Positions 1 to 6,373 are shown, numbered from the stretch's first letter. The stretch is 23,824 nt of DNA from CAIRYW01 sp041665985 (GCA_041665985.1 JBAYHV010000013.1:1-23824); one strand, 5' to 3'. Program-made: numbers and translations. The notes: generated by a model from the letters alone, not told the origin.

Positions 1-107
1 ACCTCCCACTTGTCTGAATAAAGTTCCTCGCAGCAAGCAGACAGAGGTATTAAATACCAGAACTCGCTTTGCTCGTACTTAATCCGCCCCAAGGGGTGGG
101 GTATTTA
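1..107. other. Structured non-coding stretch
   Basis: No credible gene is visible. The stretch holds several inverted repeats. ACCTC and TGTCTG near 2-16 pair with CAGACA and GAGGT near 38-51. GGTATT-A-AATACC forms a small hairpin around 46-58. A C4/G4-rich hairpin lies around 83-103. It runs directly into the 72-nt hairpin element that starts at 115. The window edge cuts whatever lies to the left, so the full unit cannot be defined. Confidence 0.4.
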
Positions 108-191
108 CCCTTTGTTCCGACTTCGCTCGGACGTCATGAAAAGCTTCGCTTCGTTCATCTTTCACGCCGTCTCTCACTCGTCGGAATAAAA
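108..191 (+). repeat. Long-hairpin repeat, copy A
   Basis: This 84-nt stretch aligns without gaps to the reverse complement of 11469-11552, with 67 of 84 positions identical by my count. The core (115-186) folds as one long hairpin. The outer stem is TTCCGAC (115-121) with GTCGGAA (180-186). Next come a symmetric internal loop, an inner stem of GACGTC (130-135) with GCCGTC (166-171), and an ATGAAA/TTTCAC extension. Between copies the pairs 120/181, 132/169 and 133/168 change on both sides and stay paired. That suggests selection on structure, so a structured RNA or structured DNA element is likely. Function unknown. Confidence 0.7.
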
Positions 192-225
192 AAAATAGGT
201 AGCCTTTTGTTTCCTTAGGCCACCT
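187..225 (-). terminator. Rho-independent terminator of the response regulator
   Basis: On the minus strand AGGTGGCCT pairs with AGGCTACCT (9 bp with one G-T) and is followed by a run of eight or nine T. The stem overlaps the stop codon of the response regulator. Confidence 0.8.
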
Positions 226-601
226 TTTTAAGCAAAAGCTCCTCTAAAATATCCATTACATCCGTTTTCATTTTAACCGAATGGGTGCATCCAGCTTTGC
301 ACATTTCCATTTGAAGGAACGGATCAGACGACATGGTAATGATAGGCCCTTTGAAATTGTGGAGTTTAACCTCATTAAGCACTGGATAGGTGTCCACTTT
401 GCGAGGATTGGAGCGTATCAACGATGCATCCAAACACACCGCAACAATATCATTCTGGTTCTTTTTGAAGAGTTCAATTGCATCTTTGCAGTTAACTGCC
501 TGCAACAATTGATAAGTTCCTGAAAGTTCTCCTTCAGCAAAAAATATTGAAAGAAATTGCAGAACAGCCTCATCATCGTCAACGATTAAAATTTTTTTCA
601 T
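215..601 (-). CDS. Single-domain response regulator (CheY-like receiver)
   Basis: A 128-residue protein made only of a receiver domain. It begins MKKILIVDDDEA, giving the acidic pocket D8-D10. The phospho-acceptor is D58 in VAVCLDAS, the switch residue is S91 in IITMSSD, and the conserved lysine is K110, not followed by the usual proline. There is no output domain, so it should act by binding a partner or as a phosphate-relay intermediate in the cytoplasm. No histidine kinase lies beside it, so it is an orphan here. Its terminator overlaps the stop codon, so it is probably transcribed alone. The start at 601 is the only ATG that keeps the first beta strand; no Shine-Dalgarno site is visible. 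Confidence 0.85.
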   Translation of the reverse strand: MKKILIVDDDEAVLQFLSIFFAEGELSGTYQLLQAVNCKDAIELFKKNQNDIVAVCLDASLIRSNPRKVDTYPVLNEVKLHNFKGPIITMSSDPFLQMEMCKAGCTHSVKMKTDVMDILEELLLKKVA

Positions 602-794
602 ATAAAGGAATGTTCAAATTCAATACTACATCTTTGTTATAAATTTGCAAAAAAAATAAAAGCGTGCCCCAAAAGATATTTTGAAACTTGCAACTATTTT
701 TTTTATATGTAAATCTAGTGGCATACAAATATTATTTGGCATATATACGTGTTGTAAAATATCTAACAGGATAAATAATACTTAAATAAATATT

Positions 795-3140
795 ATGAAA
801 TTAGTTATCGTTGAATCACCAGCAAAAGCAAAAACAATTGGTAAATATCTTGGAAAAGATTTTGAAGTGAAAGCTTCAGTTGGACACGTTCGAGATCTAC
901 CAAAATCAAATAAATTAGCCATCGACATAGAAGGTGGTTTTATTCCGCATTATGAAATTTCAAAAGGAAAAGAACTTGTTATAGAAGAGATCAAAAGACT
1001 TGCAAAAAAAGCAGATGAGATCCTACTTGCAACTGACCCCGACCGTGAAGGAGAAGCAATTGCATGGCATCTAAAAGAACTAATAATAGACAAAAAAAAT
1101 AAAAAACCGATCAAGAGAATTTCTTACACAGAAATTACTAAAGAAGCTATTTCTGAGGCTTTGGCTCACCCTAGAAAAATTGATGAAGATCTTCGAAAAG
1201 CCCAAGAGGCAAGGCGTGTTTTAGACAGACTTGTGGGATACGATCTTTCTGGAATTATTTGGAAAAAAGTCAGATACGGACTTTCTGCAGGACGCGTTCA
1301 ATCCCCTGCTCTTAGAATAATAATGGAAAGAGAAAGAGAGATCAGAGCTTTTGTTCCTGAAGAATATTTTGTAATTGGGGGAGAATTTACCTGCCCGCCC
1401 TGCTCTGAGCTTTCAGGCGAAGGCCGGCGGGATGCTGAAAATAATAATATTTTAATTCTTGAATGTGAAAAAAAACCAACAGAAAGAAACGAAGCAAAAA
1501 GAATAGTTGAAATTGCAGAAAAAGCTAAAGAAACAAATAGCTGGAAAGTAAAAAGTATAGAAAAAACTGAAGTAAAAAGATCTTCAAAAGCACCTTTTAT
1601 TACTTCAACTCTTCAACAAACTGCTTCAACTCGACTTGGTTATTCTCCATCAAATACAATGCGTATTGCTCAAAAACTTTACGAAGCTGGATTTATTACC
1701 TACATGAGAACAGATAGTCCAAGTTTGAGTACTTTTGCTATTGAATCAATTGCCGAAAAAATTAAAAAAACATATGGCGAAAAATATCTTGATTCAAAAA
1801 ACTTTGCGTCAAAATCTAAAAGTGCTCAAGAAGCACACGAAGCAATCAGACCTTCAGATATTTTTAAAGAAAATGCTGGGGCAAACGATGATGAGAAAAA
1901 ACTTTACAGATTGATCTGGCAGCGAACTATTGCCAGTCAAATGTCTAATGCAATGACCGAGCGCACAAAAATTTCCGCCAATGTTTCCCCTAGGTCGGGA
2001 CAAGGGGAAATTCCTAATTTTTCTATTACTGGTTCAATCATTATTTTTGATGGATGGTTAAAAGCCGATCCAGAAGGAGCTGGTGAAGACAGAATTCTTC
2101 CTCAACTAAAAGAAAATGATCCACTTAAACTGATCAAACTTATCATGGACGAAAAGTGGACTGAACCACCTGGAAGATATTCAGAAGCAGGTTTAATTAA
2201 AGAGCTTGAAAAAAGAGGTATCGGAAGACCTTCTACCTACGCTTCTATTATTCGTACTCTTGAGACCAGAGAATATGTTACAAAGGAGAATAAGGCTCTT
2301 AAACCAACAGATACAGGAGATGTGGTATCAACTTTCCTAGAGGCCAATTTTTCACACTATATAAGTGATGGTTTTACTGCGGAAATGGAAGAAAAGCTCG
2401 ACGAGATTGCAGAAGGAAAAGCTGAATATGCAAAAGTTCTTGAAAATTATTACACACCTCTTCATAAGGAAGTTATAGAAAAAGATAAATTGGATAAGGC
2501 TACAACTTTTGGAGAAGCTGATCCAAAATACAAATGTCCAAAATGTGGAAGTTCAATGCTAGTAAAACTTTCTCGTGCAGGAAAATTTTTGAGTTGTTCA
2601 AGATATCCAGATTGTGATGGCGCGCTTTCTATTGATGGATTGGAAATAAAAAAAGATGAACCTATCGGAATTGATCCAACAACTAACTTACCTATTTTTA
2701 CAAAGATCGGACGTTTTGGACCATATGTTCAGCTTGGAGAAATGCCACCAAAGAAGGTTAAAACTCCAAAAATAAAAGTTCCTAAAGTTAAAAAAACAAA
2801 AGCTGAGAGAGAGGTTGAAAAGGAAGCAAAAGCAAACGAACCAAAACCAGTCAAGCCTAAAATGGCCTCAATTCCAAAAGAATATAATCCCGCAGAAATT
2901 ACTTTAGCTGATGCACTTAAATTTCTTTCAATTCCAAAAGTATTAGGAAAACATCCAGTAACAAATTTGGATGTAGTCGCAAACAACGGACGCTTTGGAC
3001 CTTATGTATCTCATGATGGAAATTACAGATCAATCAAAAAACCATTAAATGTTTTTGACATTACTTTTGATGAGGCAATGGCACTTTTAGCTCAAGAAAA
3101 AAAACCTAGAGGATTTCAGAAGAAGGTAAAAAAAGAATAA
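795..3140 (+). CDS. topA: DNA topoisomerase I (type IA)
   Basis: A 781-residue enzyme that relaxes negative supercoils through a 5'-phosphotyrosine intermediate. The Toprim domain starts at residue 1 (MKLVIVESPAKAKTI) and carries the metal site DPDREGEAIAWH near 81-92. The catalytic tyrosine is Y303 in GFITYMRTDS. The C-terminal part has one four-cysteine zinc finger (CPKCG ... CSRYPDC) and two GRFGPYV topoisomerase C-terminal repeats. A basic linker joins those repeats. Two palindromic insertions encode CPPCSELSGEGRRDAENN (about 200-217) and VSPRSGQGEIPN (about 396-407). Both appear to lie between conserved blocks, and the frame stays open. The hairpin at 3148-3170 separates it from the convergent small gene. 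Length is normal for the family. The upstream region 602-794 is AT-rich, with no unambiguous promoter. Confidence 0.97.
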   Translation: MKLVIVESPAKAKTIGKYLGKDFEVKASVGHVRDLPKSNKLAIDIEGGFIPHYEISKGKELVIEEIKRLAKKADEILLATDPDREGEAIAWHLKELIIDKKNKKPIKRISYTEITKEAISEALAHPRKIDEDLRKAQEARRVLDRLVGYDLSGIIWKKVRYGLSAGRVQSPALRIIMEREREIRAFVPEEYFVIGGEFTCPPCSELSGEGRRDAENNNILILECEKKPTERNEAKRIVEIAEKAKETNSWKVKSIEKTEVKRSSKAPFITSTLQQTASTRLGYSPSNTMRIAQKLYEAGFITYMRTDSPSLSTFAIESIAEKIKKTYGEKYLDSKNFASKSKSAQEAHEAIRPSDIFKENAGANDDEKKLYRLIWQRTIASQMSNAMTERTKISANVSPRSGQGEIPNFSITGSIIIFDGWLKADPEGAGEDRILPQLKENDPLKLIKLIMDEKWTEPPGRYSEAGLIKELEKRGIGRPSTYASIIRTLETREYVTKENKALKPTDTGDVVSTFLEANFSHYISDGFTAEMEEKLDEIAEGKAEYAKVLENYYTPLHKEVIEKDKLDKATTFGEADPKYKCPKCGSSMLVKLSRAGKFLSCSRYPDCDGALSIDGLEIKKDEPIGIDPTTNLPIFTKIGRFGPYVQLGEMPPKKVKTPKIKVPKVKKTKAEREVEKEAKANEPKPVKPKMASIPKEYNPAEITLADALKFLSIPKVLGKHPVTNLDVVANNGRFGPYVSHDGNYRSIKKPLNVFDITFDEAMALLAQEKKPRGFQKKVKKE
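1390..1431 (+). repeat. In-frame palindromic insertion in topA (GC-rich family)
   Basis: This GC-rich stretch inside an AT-rich gene has CCCGCC and GGCGGG arms and an inner CCTG...CAGG stem. Read on the other strand it matches the insertion at the start of csoR: both have GCCGGCC, then TCGC, GCTCAG and GGGCGGG in the same order. It adds about 14 residues without breaking the frame. Confidence 0.65.
1984..2010 (+). repeat. Second in-frame palindrome in topA
   Basis: TTTCCCCT (1984-1991) pairs with AGGGGAAA (2003-2010) around a GC-rich 11-nt loop. It encodes SPRSGQGE in a poorly conserved part of the protein. The sequence differs from the insertion at 1390. Confidence 0.5.
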
Positions 3141-3170
3141 AAAAAATTACCCATGACACTGTCATGGGTA
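3139..3170 (-). terminator. Terminator of the 52-residue gene, convergent with topA
   Basis: TACCCATGAC-ACT-GTCATGGGTA is a perfect 10-bp stem. On the minus strand it is followed by AA and eight T, fitting a rho-independent terminator for the gene ending at 3188. On the plus strand no T run follows. Confidence 0.75.
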
Positions 3171-3187
3171 CTGATACACAATTGGAT

Positions 3188-3346
3188 TTATTGAAAAAAG
3201 ATCGTAAGGGTCAAATGGACGCCGGTTCCACCGTTGCTCTCAGACTGAACGATTTCTTCGATGTGGCTCGGTTTGTTTTCCTCAACGAATTTCTCGAGTA
3301 ATTTTCTCACTTCGAGAGGACTTCCTTCAAGAATTACAGCTTTCAT
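3188..3346 (-). CDS. Small uncharacterised protein (52 aa)
   Basis: I do not recognise this protein. It starts MKAVILEGSPLEVRKLLEKF and ends HLTLTIFFQ. The N-terminal half looks like beta-strand then helix, and a lysine/glutamate-rich helix follows. Two signals favour a real gene. A TATAAA -10 box sits 7 nt before the ATG at 3346, matching the leaderless pattern of other genes here. A strong terminator follows the stop. Extending nine codons upstream to 3373 would place the start upstream of the expected transcription start, so I prefer 3346. Confidence 0.6.
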   Translation of the reverse strand: MKAVILEGSPLEVRKLLEKFVEENKPSHIEEIVQSESNGGTGVHLTLTIFFQ

Positions 3347-3445
3347 TTTTTTATTTATACAGAGGTTAGACAAAGACCGAAATCTCCCGAACTTGGTAGT
3401 TAAGGAGCAATCTTTACCCTAAATTAACATATATTTAAGAAATGT

Positions 3446-4390
3446 CTATACGCTAAAATTGTCCAAATTATAGCTTTCATCTTCCTCTTGTTTTGGCATA
3501 TCTTCAATAGCGATTTTTGATTCTTCTGGAGAAAGTTCAGTGTGAACTCCGTCTACTTTATTTTGGTAATTTTTCTGCATCAGATCAAGCAAACTTTTTA
3601 GATCATCACCAGAAAAGAAATCGATGTGAATTTTTCCCCCTTTTTCCCTTTGTTCAATTTGAACTCTTGTTCCAAGGCTTTCAGTTAATCGTTCTTCCAT
3701 TTCAATAATTTCTGGATCGATCATTAACTCCTTCTTTCTAACTTTGTCAGTTGCAACTCGGCGAGCCAAACCTTCGGCCTCTCTAACTGTCATCTTCTTC
3801 ATCATGATCTCTTTAAACAGATTGATCTGTTGAATTGGATGATCAGAAAGCATTAAAATAGGTCTTGTGTGACCCTCTGCGATCTTTCCTTCAGACAATG
3901 CTTGCAAAACTTCTTCAGGCAAAAGCAAGAGTCTAATTGTATTTGAAACATATTCTCTACTCTTTCCAACTTTTTCTGCAATTTCAACATGTTTAAGTGC
4001 AAATTCATCTGCAAGTTGCTTGAAAGCTTTTGCTCGTTCAACAGGATTAAGATCTTCTCTCTGAAGGTTTTCAATAATAGCTAACTCCAATTTTACTTTG
4101 TCAGTATCTTGTCCTTCACGAATAAGAGCAGGAACTTCTTTTAGTCCTGCAAGCTTTGAAGCCCGCAAACGTCTCTCTCCTGAAATAAGTTCGTATTCTG
4201 TAAAAAGTCCGCCGTCAGGTCTTTCAACTTCTCTTCTTGTAACAACGATAGGTTGCAACATTCCATACTGACGCAAGGAAAGAGCTAGGTCATTTAATCT
4301 CGCTTCATCAAATTCTTTTCTTGGTTGAAAAGGATTTGGTTTAACTTTGTCTACTTCGATCCAAAAAATTGAGTTGTTGTAAAAATTCAT
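3446..4390 (-). CDS. parB: ParB/Spo0J-type chromosome partition protein
   Basis: A 314-residue ParB family protein. The N-terminal CTPase/ParB domain carries GERRLRAS (71-78) and ENLQREDLNP (107-116), both typical of ParB CTP clamps. A helix-turn-helix region follows (about 135-155, HVEIAEKVGKSREYVSNTI), then a C-terminal dimerisation region. ParB loads at parS and spreads along DNA to support origin segregation. The reading frame stays open upstream to 4507, but that stretch runs through tRNA-Leu and is low complexity. I start at MNFYNNSIFW because a TAAAAT box lies 7 nt before this ATG. No parA is adjacent and I saw no parS-like 16-mer. The promoter is divergent from tRNA-Leu(CAA). Confidence 0.92.
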   Translation of the reverse strand: MNFYNNSIFWIEVDKVKPNPFQPRKEFDEARLNDLALSLRQYGMLQPIVVTRREVERPDGGLFTEYELISGERRLRASKLAGLKEVPALIREGQDTDKVKLELAIIENLQREDLNPVERAKAFKQLADEFALKHVEIAEKVGKSREYVSNTIRLLLLPEEVLQALSEGKIAEGHTRPILMLSDHPIQQINLFKEIMMKKMTVREAEGLARRVATDKVRKKELMIDPEIIEMEERLTESLGTRVQIEQREKGGKIHIDFFSGDDLKSLLDLMQKNYQNKVDGVHTELSPEESKIAIEDMPKQEEDESYNLDNFSV

Positions 4391-4397
4391 GTAACAA

Positions 4398-4403
4398 ATT
4401 TTA
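4398..4403 (-). promoter_or_regulatory. -10 box of parB (leaderless)
   Basis: TAAAAT on the minus strand ends 7 nt before the parB ATG, so transcription would begin at or next to the start codon. No clear -35 box is seen. Confidence 0.5.
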
Positions 4404-4470
4404 ACAGAAAAATATAAAAATTGAAATTGAAATTTATCAAAATGTATAGTACTCTTCGGTTGTAAGTATT

Positions 4471-4554
4471 GCCCGGGTGGCGGAACTGGTAGACGCAATA
4501 GACTCAAAATCTATCGATCGCAAGGTCATGAGGGTTCGACTCCCTCCTCGGGCA
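4471..4554 (+). tRNA. tRNA-Leu(CAA)
   Basis: A class II tRNA. The acceptor strands GCCCGGG and CTCGGGC pair fully, with discriminator A at 4554. The anticodon arm is ATAGA-CTCAAAA-TCTAT, giving anticodon CAA with A37 and A38. A long variable arm and the T arm GAGGG-TTCGACT-CCCTC follow. CCA is not encoded (CAC follows A73 frame), so it must be added after transcription. The 3' end is part of a perfect inverted repeat with downstream DNA. Confidence 0.96.
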
Positions 4555-4605
4555 CATTATTAAAAAACCGAATATTAATTCGGTTTTTTAATAATGTGCC
4601 CGAGG
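4546..4605 (+). terminator. Terminator hairpin extending into the tRNA-Leu(CAA) 3' end
   Basis: A perfect 28-bp inverted repeat with a 4-nt loop has arms at 4546-4573 and 4578-4605. The centre, AACCGAAT-ATTA-ATTCGGTT then T, is an ordinary terminator. The outer part is unusual: the left arm is the last nine bases of the tRNA, and the right arm is their inverted copy GTGCCCGAGG. The extended hairpin would compete with the acceptor stem. Confidence 0.8.
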
Positions 4606-4641
4606 ATAAGCTCTTTGAAGAGCTTATTTGAGAGAGTCGAA
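4606..4641 (+). repeat. Inverted tRNA-Leu T-stem copy split by a hairpin
   Basis: ATAAGCTCTT-TG-AAGAGCTTAT (4606-4627) is a perfect 10-bp hairpin. It sits exactly where the inverted tRNA copy should pass from acceptor stem to T stem. After it the copy resumes with GAGAGAGTCGAA (4630-4641), 11 of 12 bases matching the reverse complement of the T arm. Confidence 0.7.
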
Positions 4642-4683
4642 AGGCGGAGGTATATTTTTTATGGAAGTAAAAAATACCGAGCC

Positions 4684-4756
4684 GGGGTCGATAAAATTTA
4701 TTTGTGGCGGGAAAATAAATTATTCGTGACCGACTACCAGGGTCTAGAATCACCTC
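4684..4756 (+). repeat. Three-way-junction unit U1 (divergent)
   Basis: GGGGT (4684-4688) pairs with ACCTC (4752-4756). Inside are a long AT stem, ATTTATTT (4696-4703) with AAATAAAT (4713-4720), and a second hairpin, GACC (4728-4731) with GGTC (4741-4744), followed by TAGAATC. The layout matches units U2-U4 but the TGTAA loop is absent, so this is the least certain member. A further hairpin (GGTAT...ATACC) lies upstream at about 4648-4679. Confidence 0.45.
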
Positions 4757-4803
4757 ACGAAAAATTCTGTCAGGAATTTATTTGTAAGCAAAAACATTAA
4801 AGT

Positions 4804-4833
4804 TGACAAACTACGCCATGGCGCAGTTTGTCA
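4804..4833. promoter_or_regulatory. 30-bp near-perfect palindrome upstream of the SMR-like gene
   Basis: TGACAAACT (4804-4812) and AGTTTGTCA (4825-4833) flank CGCCATGGCG, itself palindromic; a single A/C pair breaks the symmetry. It ends 17 bp before the -35 box of the next gene and no T run follows. An operator or other protein-binding site is more likely than a terminator. Confidence 0.5.
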
Positions 4834-4850
4834 CATCTAAATTTTCTCCC

Positions 4851-4878
4851 TAGACACAATTAATTTTATATCTATACT
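4851..4878 (+). promoter_or_regulatory. Promoter of the SMR-like gene
   Basis: TAGACA (4851-4856), a 16-nt spacer and TATACT (4873-4878), ending 7 nt before the ATG at 4886. The spacing implies a leaderless transcript. Confidence 0.6.
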
Positions 4879-4885
4879 AAATTCC

Positions 4886-5209
4886 ATGAATCCTAAAATC
4901 ATCTTTACCCTTTTAATACTACTTGCGGTGGTTTTTGAAACAATTGCCGATATATATTTTAAAAAATGGTCAATCGAAAATAAAAAATACCTGATCATTG
5001 TAGGTATGCTCCTGTATACCCTTGGAACTGCTATTTGGGCATATTCTCTGAAATATGAATTTTTATCGAAAGCTATATCAATATTTACAATATTAAATTT
5101 AATATTTATCATCCTCACAGGAATTTTCTTTTTTAAGGAAACTTTATCTATGATAAATATCTTCGGCATAATTTTAGGTGTAATTAGTATCATTTTTTTA
5201 TCGATGTAA
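4886..5209 (+). CDS. Small four-helix membrane transporter (SMR/EamA-like)
   Basis: A 107-residue, very hydrophobic protein with four predicted membrane helices, at about 4-25, 34-53, 59-81 and 87-106. The size and the four-helix plan match the small multidrug resistance branch of the drug/metabolite transporter superfamily. The first helix contains a glutamate (VVFETIADIYFKKW), as SMR proteins do at their drug/proton-coupling site. The phrase FKETLSMINIFGIILG also resembles the FxE(x)n GxxLI pattern of these families. Substrate unknown; such proteins usually form dimers. Transcribed from its own promoter with an ATG 7 nt after the -10 box. A 30-bp palindrome upstream may control it. Confidence 0.7.
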   Translation: MNPKIIFTLLILLAVVFETIADIYFKKWSIENKKYLIIVGMLLYTLGTAIWAYSLKYEFLSKAISIFTILNLIFIILTGIFFFKETLSMINIFGIILGVISIIFLSM

Positions 5210-5222
5210 GCAAAATAATAAG

Positions 5223-5251
5223 TTGACAAGAAATTTTATCTGTCATAAAAT
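5223..5251 (+). promoter_or_regulatory. Strong consensus promoter of the small basic protein
   Basis: TTGACA (5223-5228), a 17-nt spacer and TAAAAT (5246-5251). The -35 box matches the sigma-70 consensus fully. The ATG at 5262 is 10 nt further on. Confidence 0.8.
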
Positions 5252-5261
5252 AATTTTAGTT

Positions 5262-5420
5262 ATGAACCATAATAAAGTCAGAATTCAGATGCCTCGACGA
5301 GGACGCCTTCAACCGAAATGGACTGGAGGAAAACCGTCCGATCTTGATCGACACGTTGGTCGTATCCTGCGTGGTCCAGCACTGCGTGAAATCAAACACC
5401 ATCACAAAAAAACACACTGA
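5262..5420 (+). CDS. Small basic protein of unknown function (52 aa)
   Basis: I do not recognise this protein. It reads MNHNKVRIQMPRRGRLQPKW, then TGGKPSDLDRHVGRILRGPA and a His/Lys-rich tail (KHHHKKTH). It is strongly basic with no membrane segment, which suggests nucleic-acid binding or ribosome association. Codon choice and base composition are less AT-rich than its neighbours. It has its own consensus promoter and a perfect terminator overlapping the stop codon, so it is a compact monocistronic unit that is probably well expressed. An ATG upstream in frame at 5223 overlaps the -35 box and can be discarded. The internal MPRRGR start (5289) is a possible alternative. Confidence 0.7.
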   Translation: MNHNKVRIQMPRRGRLQPKWTGGKPSDLDRHVGRILRGPALREIKHHHKKTH

Positions 5421-5446
5421 ATCGCATGAGCGATTCATTTTTTTTT
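5418..5446 (+). terminator. Terminator of the small basic protein
   Basis: TGAATCGC-ATGA-GCGATTCA is a perfect 8-bp stem followed by nine T. The stem begins with the TGA stop codon. Confidence 0.9.
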
Positions 5447-5451
5447 ATTAA

Positions 5452-6279
5452 ATGAAAAATAAAAAACCAGAAATAATAGTAATCTGCGGTCCTACAGCCA
5501 CAGGAAAAAGTGATTATGCAGTAAAACTCGCCAAGAAAATTGGTGGTGAAATTATTTCCGCAGATTCAAGACAGGTCTATAAAGGCATGGATATTGGAAG
5601 TGGAAAGATCACCAAAAAAGAAATGAAGGGTGTCCCCCATTACATGCTTGATATCATGACTCCAAAAAAAGTTTATACTGCCGGTCAATTCAAAAAAGAT
5701 GCTGATAAAATAATAAATGATATTTTAAAAAGAAAAAAAATTCCTATCATTTGCGGAGGAACCGGCTTTTATATTGATGCTGTTGTAAAAAATATTATTT
5801 TTCCTGAAGTGCTACCGAATGAAAAACTGAGAAAAGAGTTAGGGGATAAGAGTTTAGAAAAACTCCAAAAGATTTTAGGAAAACTTGATCCTGAAAGATT
5901 AAAAACAGTAGATCAAAATAATAAGGTCCGTCTAATAAGATCGATCGAGATAGCCAAAGAACTTGGAAAAGTACCTGAACTAATTTCTAAACCTCAATAT
6001 GATTCAAAAATAATTTATCTTGATTTTAAAGATGAAGTTCTTAAAAAAAGAATTCACTATCGTCTTATGAAAAGAATAAAACAAGGAATGGTTTCTGAAA
6101 TTAAAAAATTGCATGAGAACGGAGTTTCTTGGAAAAGACTTTTTGAATTCGGCCTTGAGTACAGATATGTCTCTCTTTTCCTTAGAGGAAAAATCACAAA
6201 AGATAAAATGATCTCTGAACTTGAAAACGAAATTTGGCACTTTGTAAAAAGACAAAGAACCTGGTTTAAGAAACATTAA
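5452..6279 (+). CDS. miaA: tRNA dimethylallyltransferase
   Basis: A 275-residue MiaA, which puts an isopentenyl group on A37 of tRNAs that read codons starting with U. The P-loop GPTATGKS lies near residues 10-17. The family signatures SADSRQVYKGMDIGSGK, VPHYMLDI and GGTGFYIDAV follow. The end reads WHFVKRQRTWFKK, which is typical of MiaA C-termini. It is slightly shorter than the usual ~300 residues. It starts 5 nt after the T run of the preceding terminator, so its promoter is not obvious; read-through is possible. All five tRNAs in this window carry A36-A37-A38, the pattern MiaA recognises. Confidence 0.96.
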   Translation: MKNKKPEIIVICGPTATGKSDYAVKLAKKIGGEIISADSRQVYKGMDIGSGKITKKEMKGVPHYMLDIMTPKKVYTAGQFKKDADKIINDILKRKKIPIICGGTGFYIDAVVKNIIFPEVLPNEKLRKELGDKSLEKLQKILGKLDPERLKTVDQNNKVRLIRSIEIAKELGKVPELISKPQYDSKIIYLDFKDEVLKKRIHYRLMKRIKQGMVSEIKKLHENGVSWKRLFEFGLEYRYVSLFLRGKITKDKMISELENEIWHFVKRQRTWFKKH

Positions 6280-6300
6280 AAAACCATAACCCTGCTATTT

Positions 6301-6327
6301 GTCATTCCCGCGGAAACGGGAATCCAG
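6301..6327 (+). repeat. REP-like palindrome R1
   Basis: GTCATTCCCGCGGAAACGGG followed by AATCCAG. It belongs to a family with constant ends (GTCATTCCC and GGGAATCCAG) and a variable stem; other copies are at 12448, 12512, 21981 and 22025. Confidence 0.85.
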
Positions 6328-6330
6328 TTG

Positions 6331-6373
6331 CCTTAGAGGAGAGACCTCTCAAGAGAAGGATTCACCTCTAAGG
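6331..6373. repeat. TTAGAGG hairpin repeat, copy 1
   Basis: CCTTAGAGG (6331-6339) and CCTCTAAGG (6365-6373) pair perfectly. The interior holds a second hairpin, CCTCTC-AA-GAGAAGG, followed by ATTCA. A second copy with the same internal order lies at 13171-13218. Confidence 0.65.

Noticed and set aside
4391..4507. Longer N-terminus for ParB (39 extra residues)
   Set aside because: It would overlap the tRNA-Leu gene and lie upstream of the -10 box.
4594..4800. Open frame of 68 codons downstream of tRNA-Leu(CAA)
   Set aside because: It reads through hairpins that explain the sequence better; no promoter close to the start and no protein-like composition.
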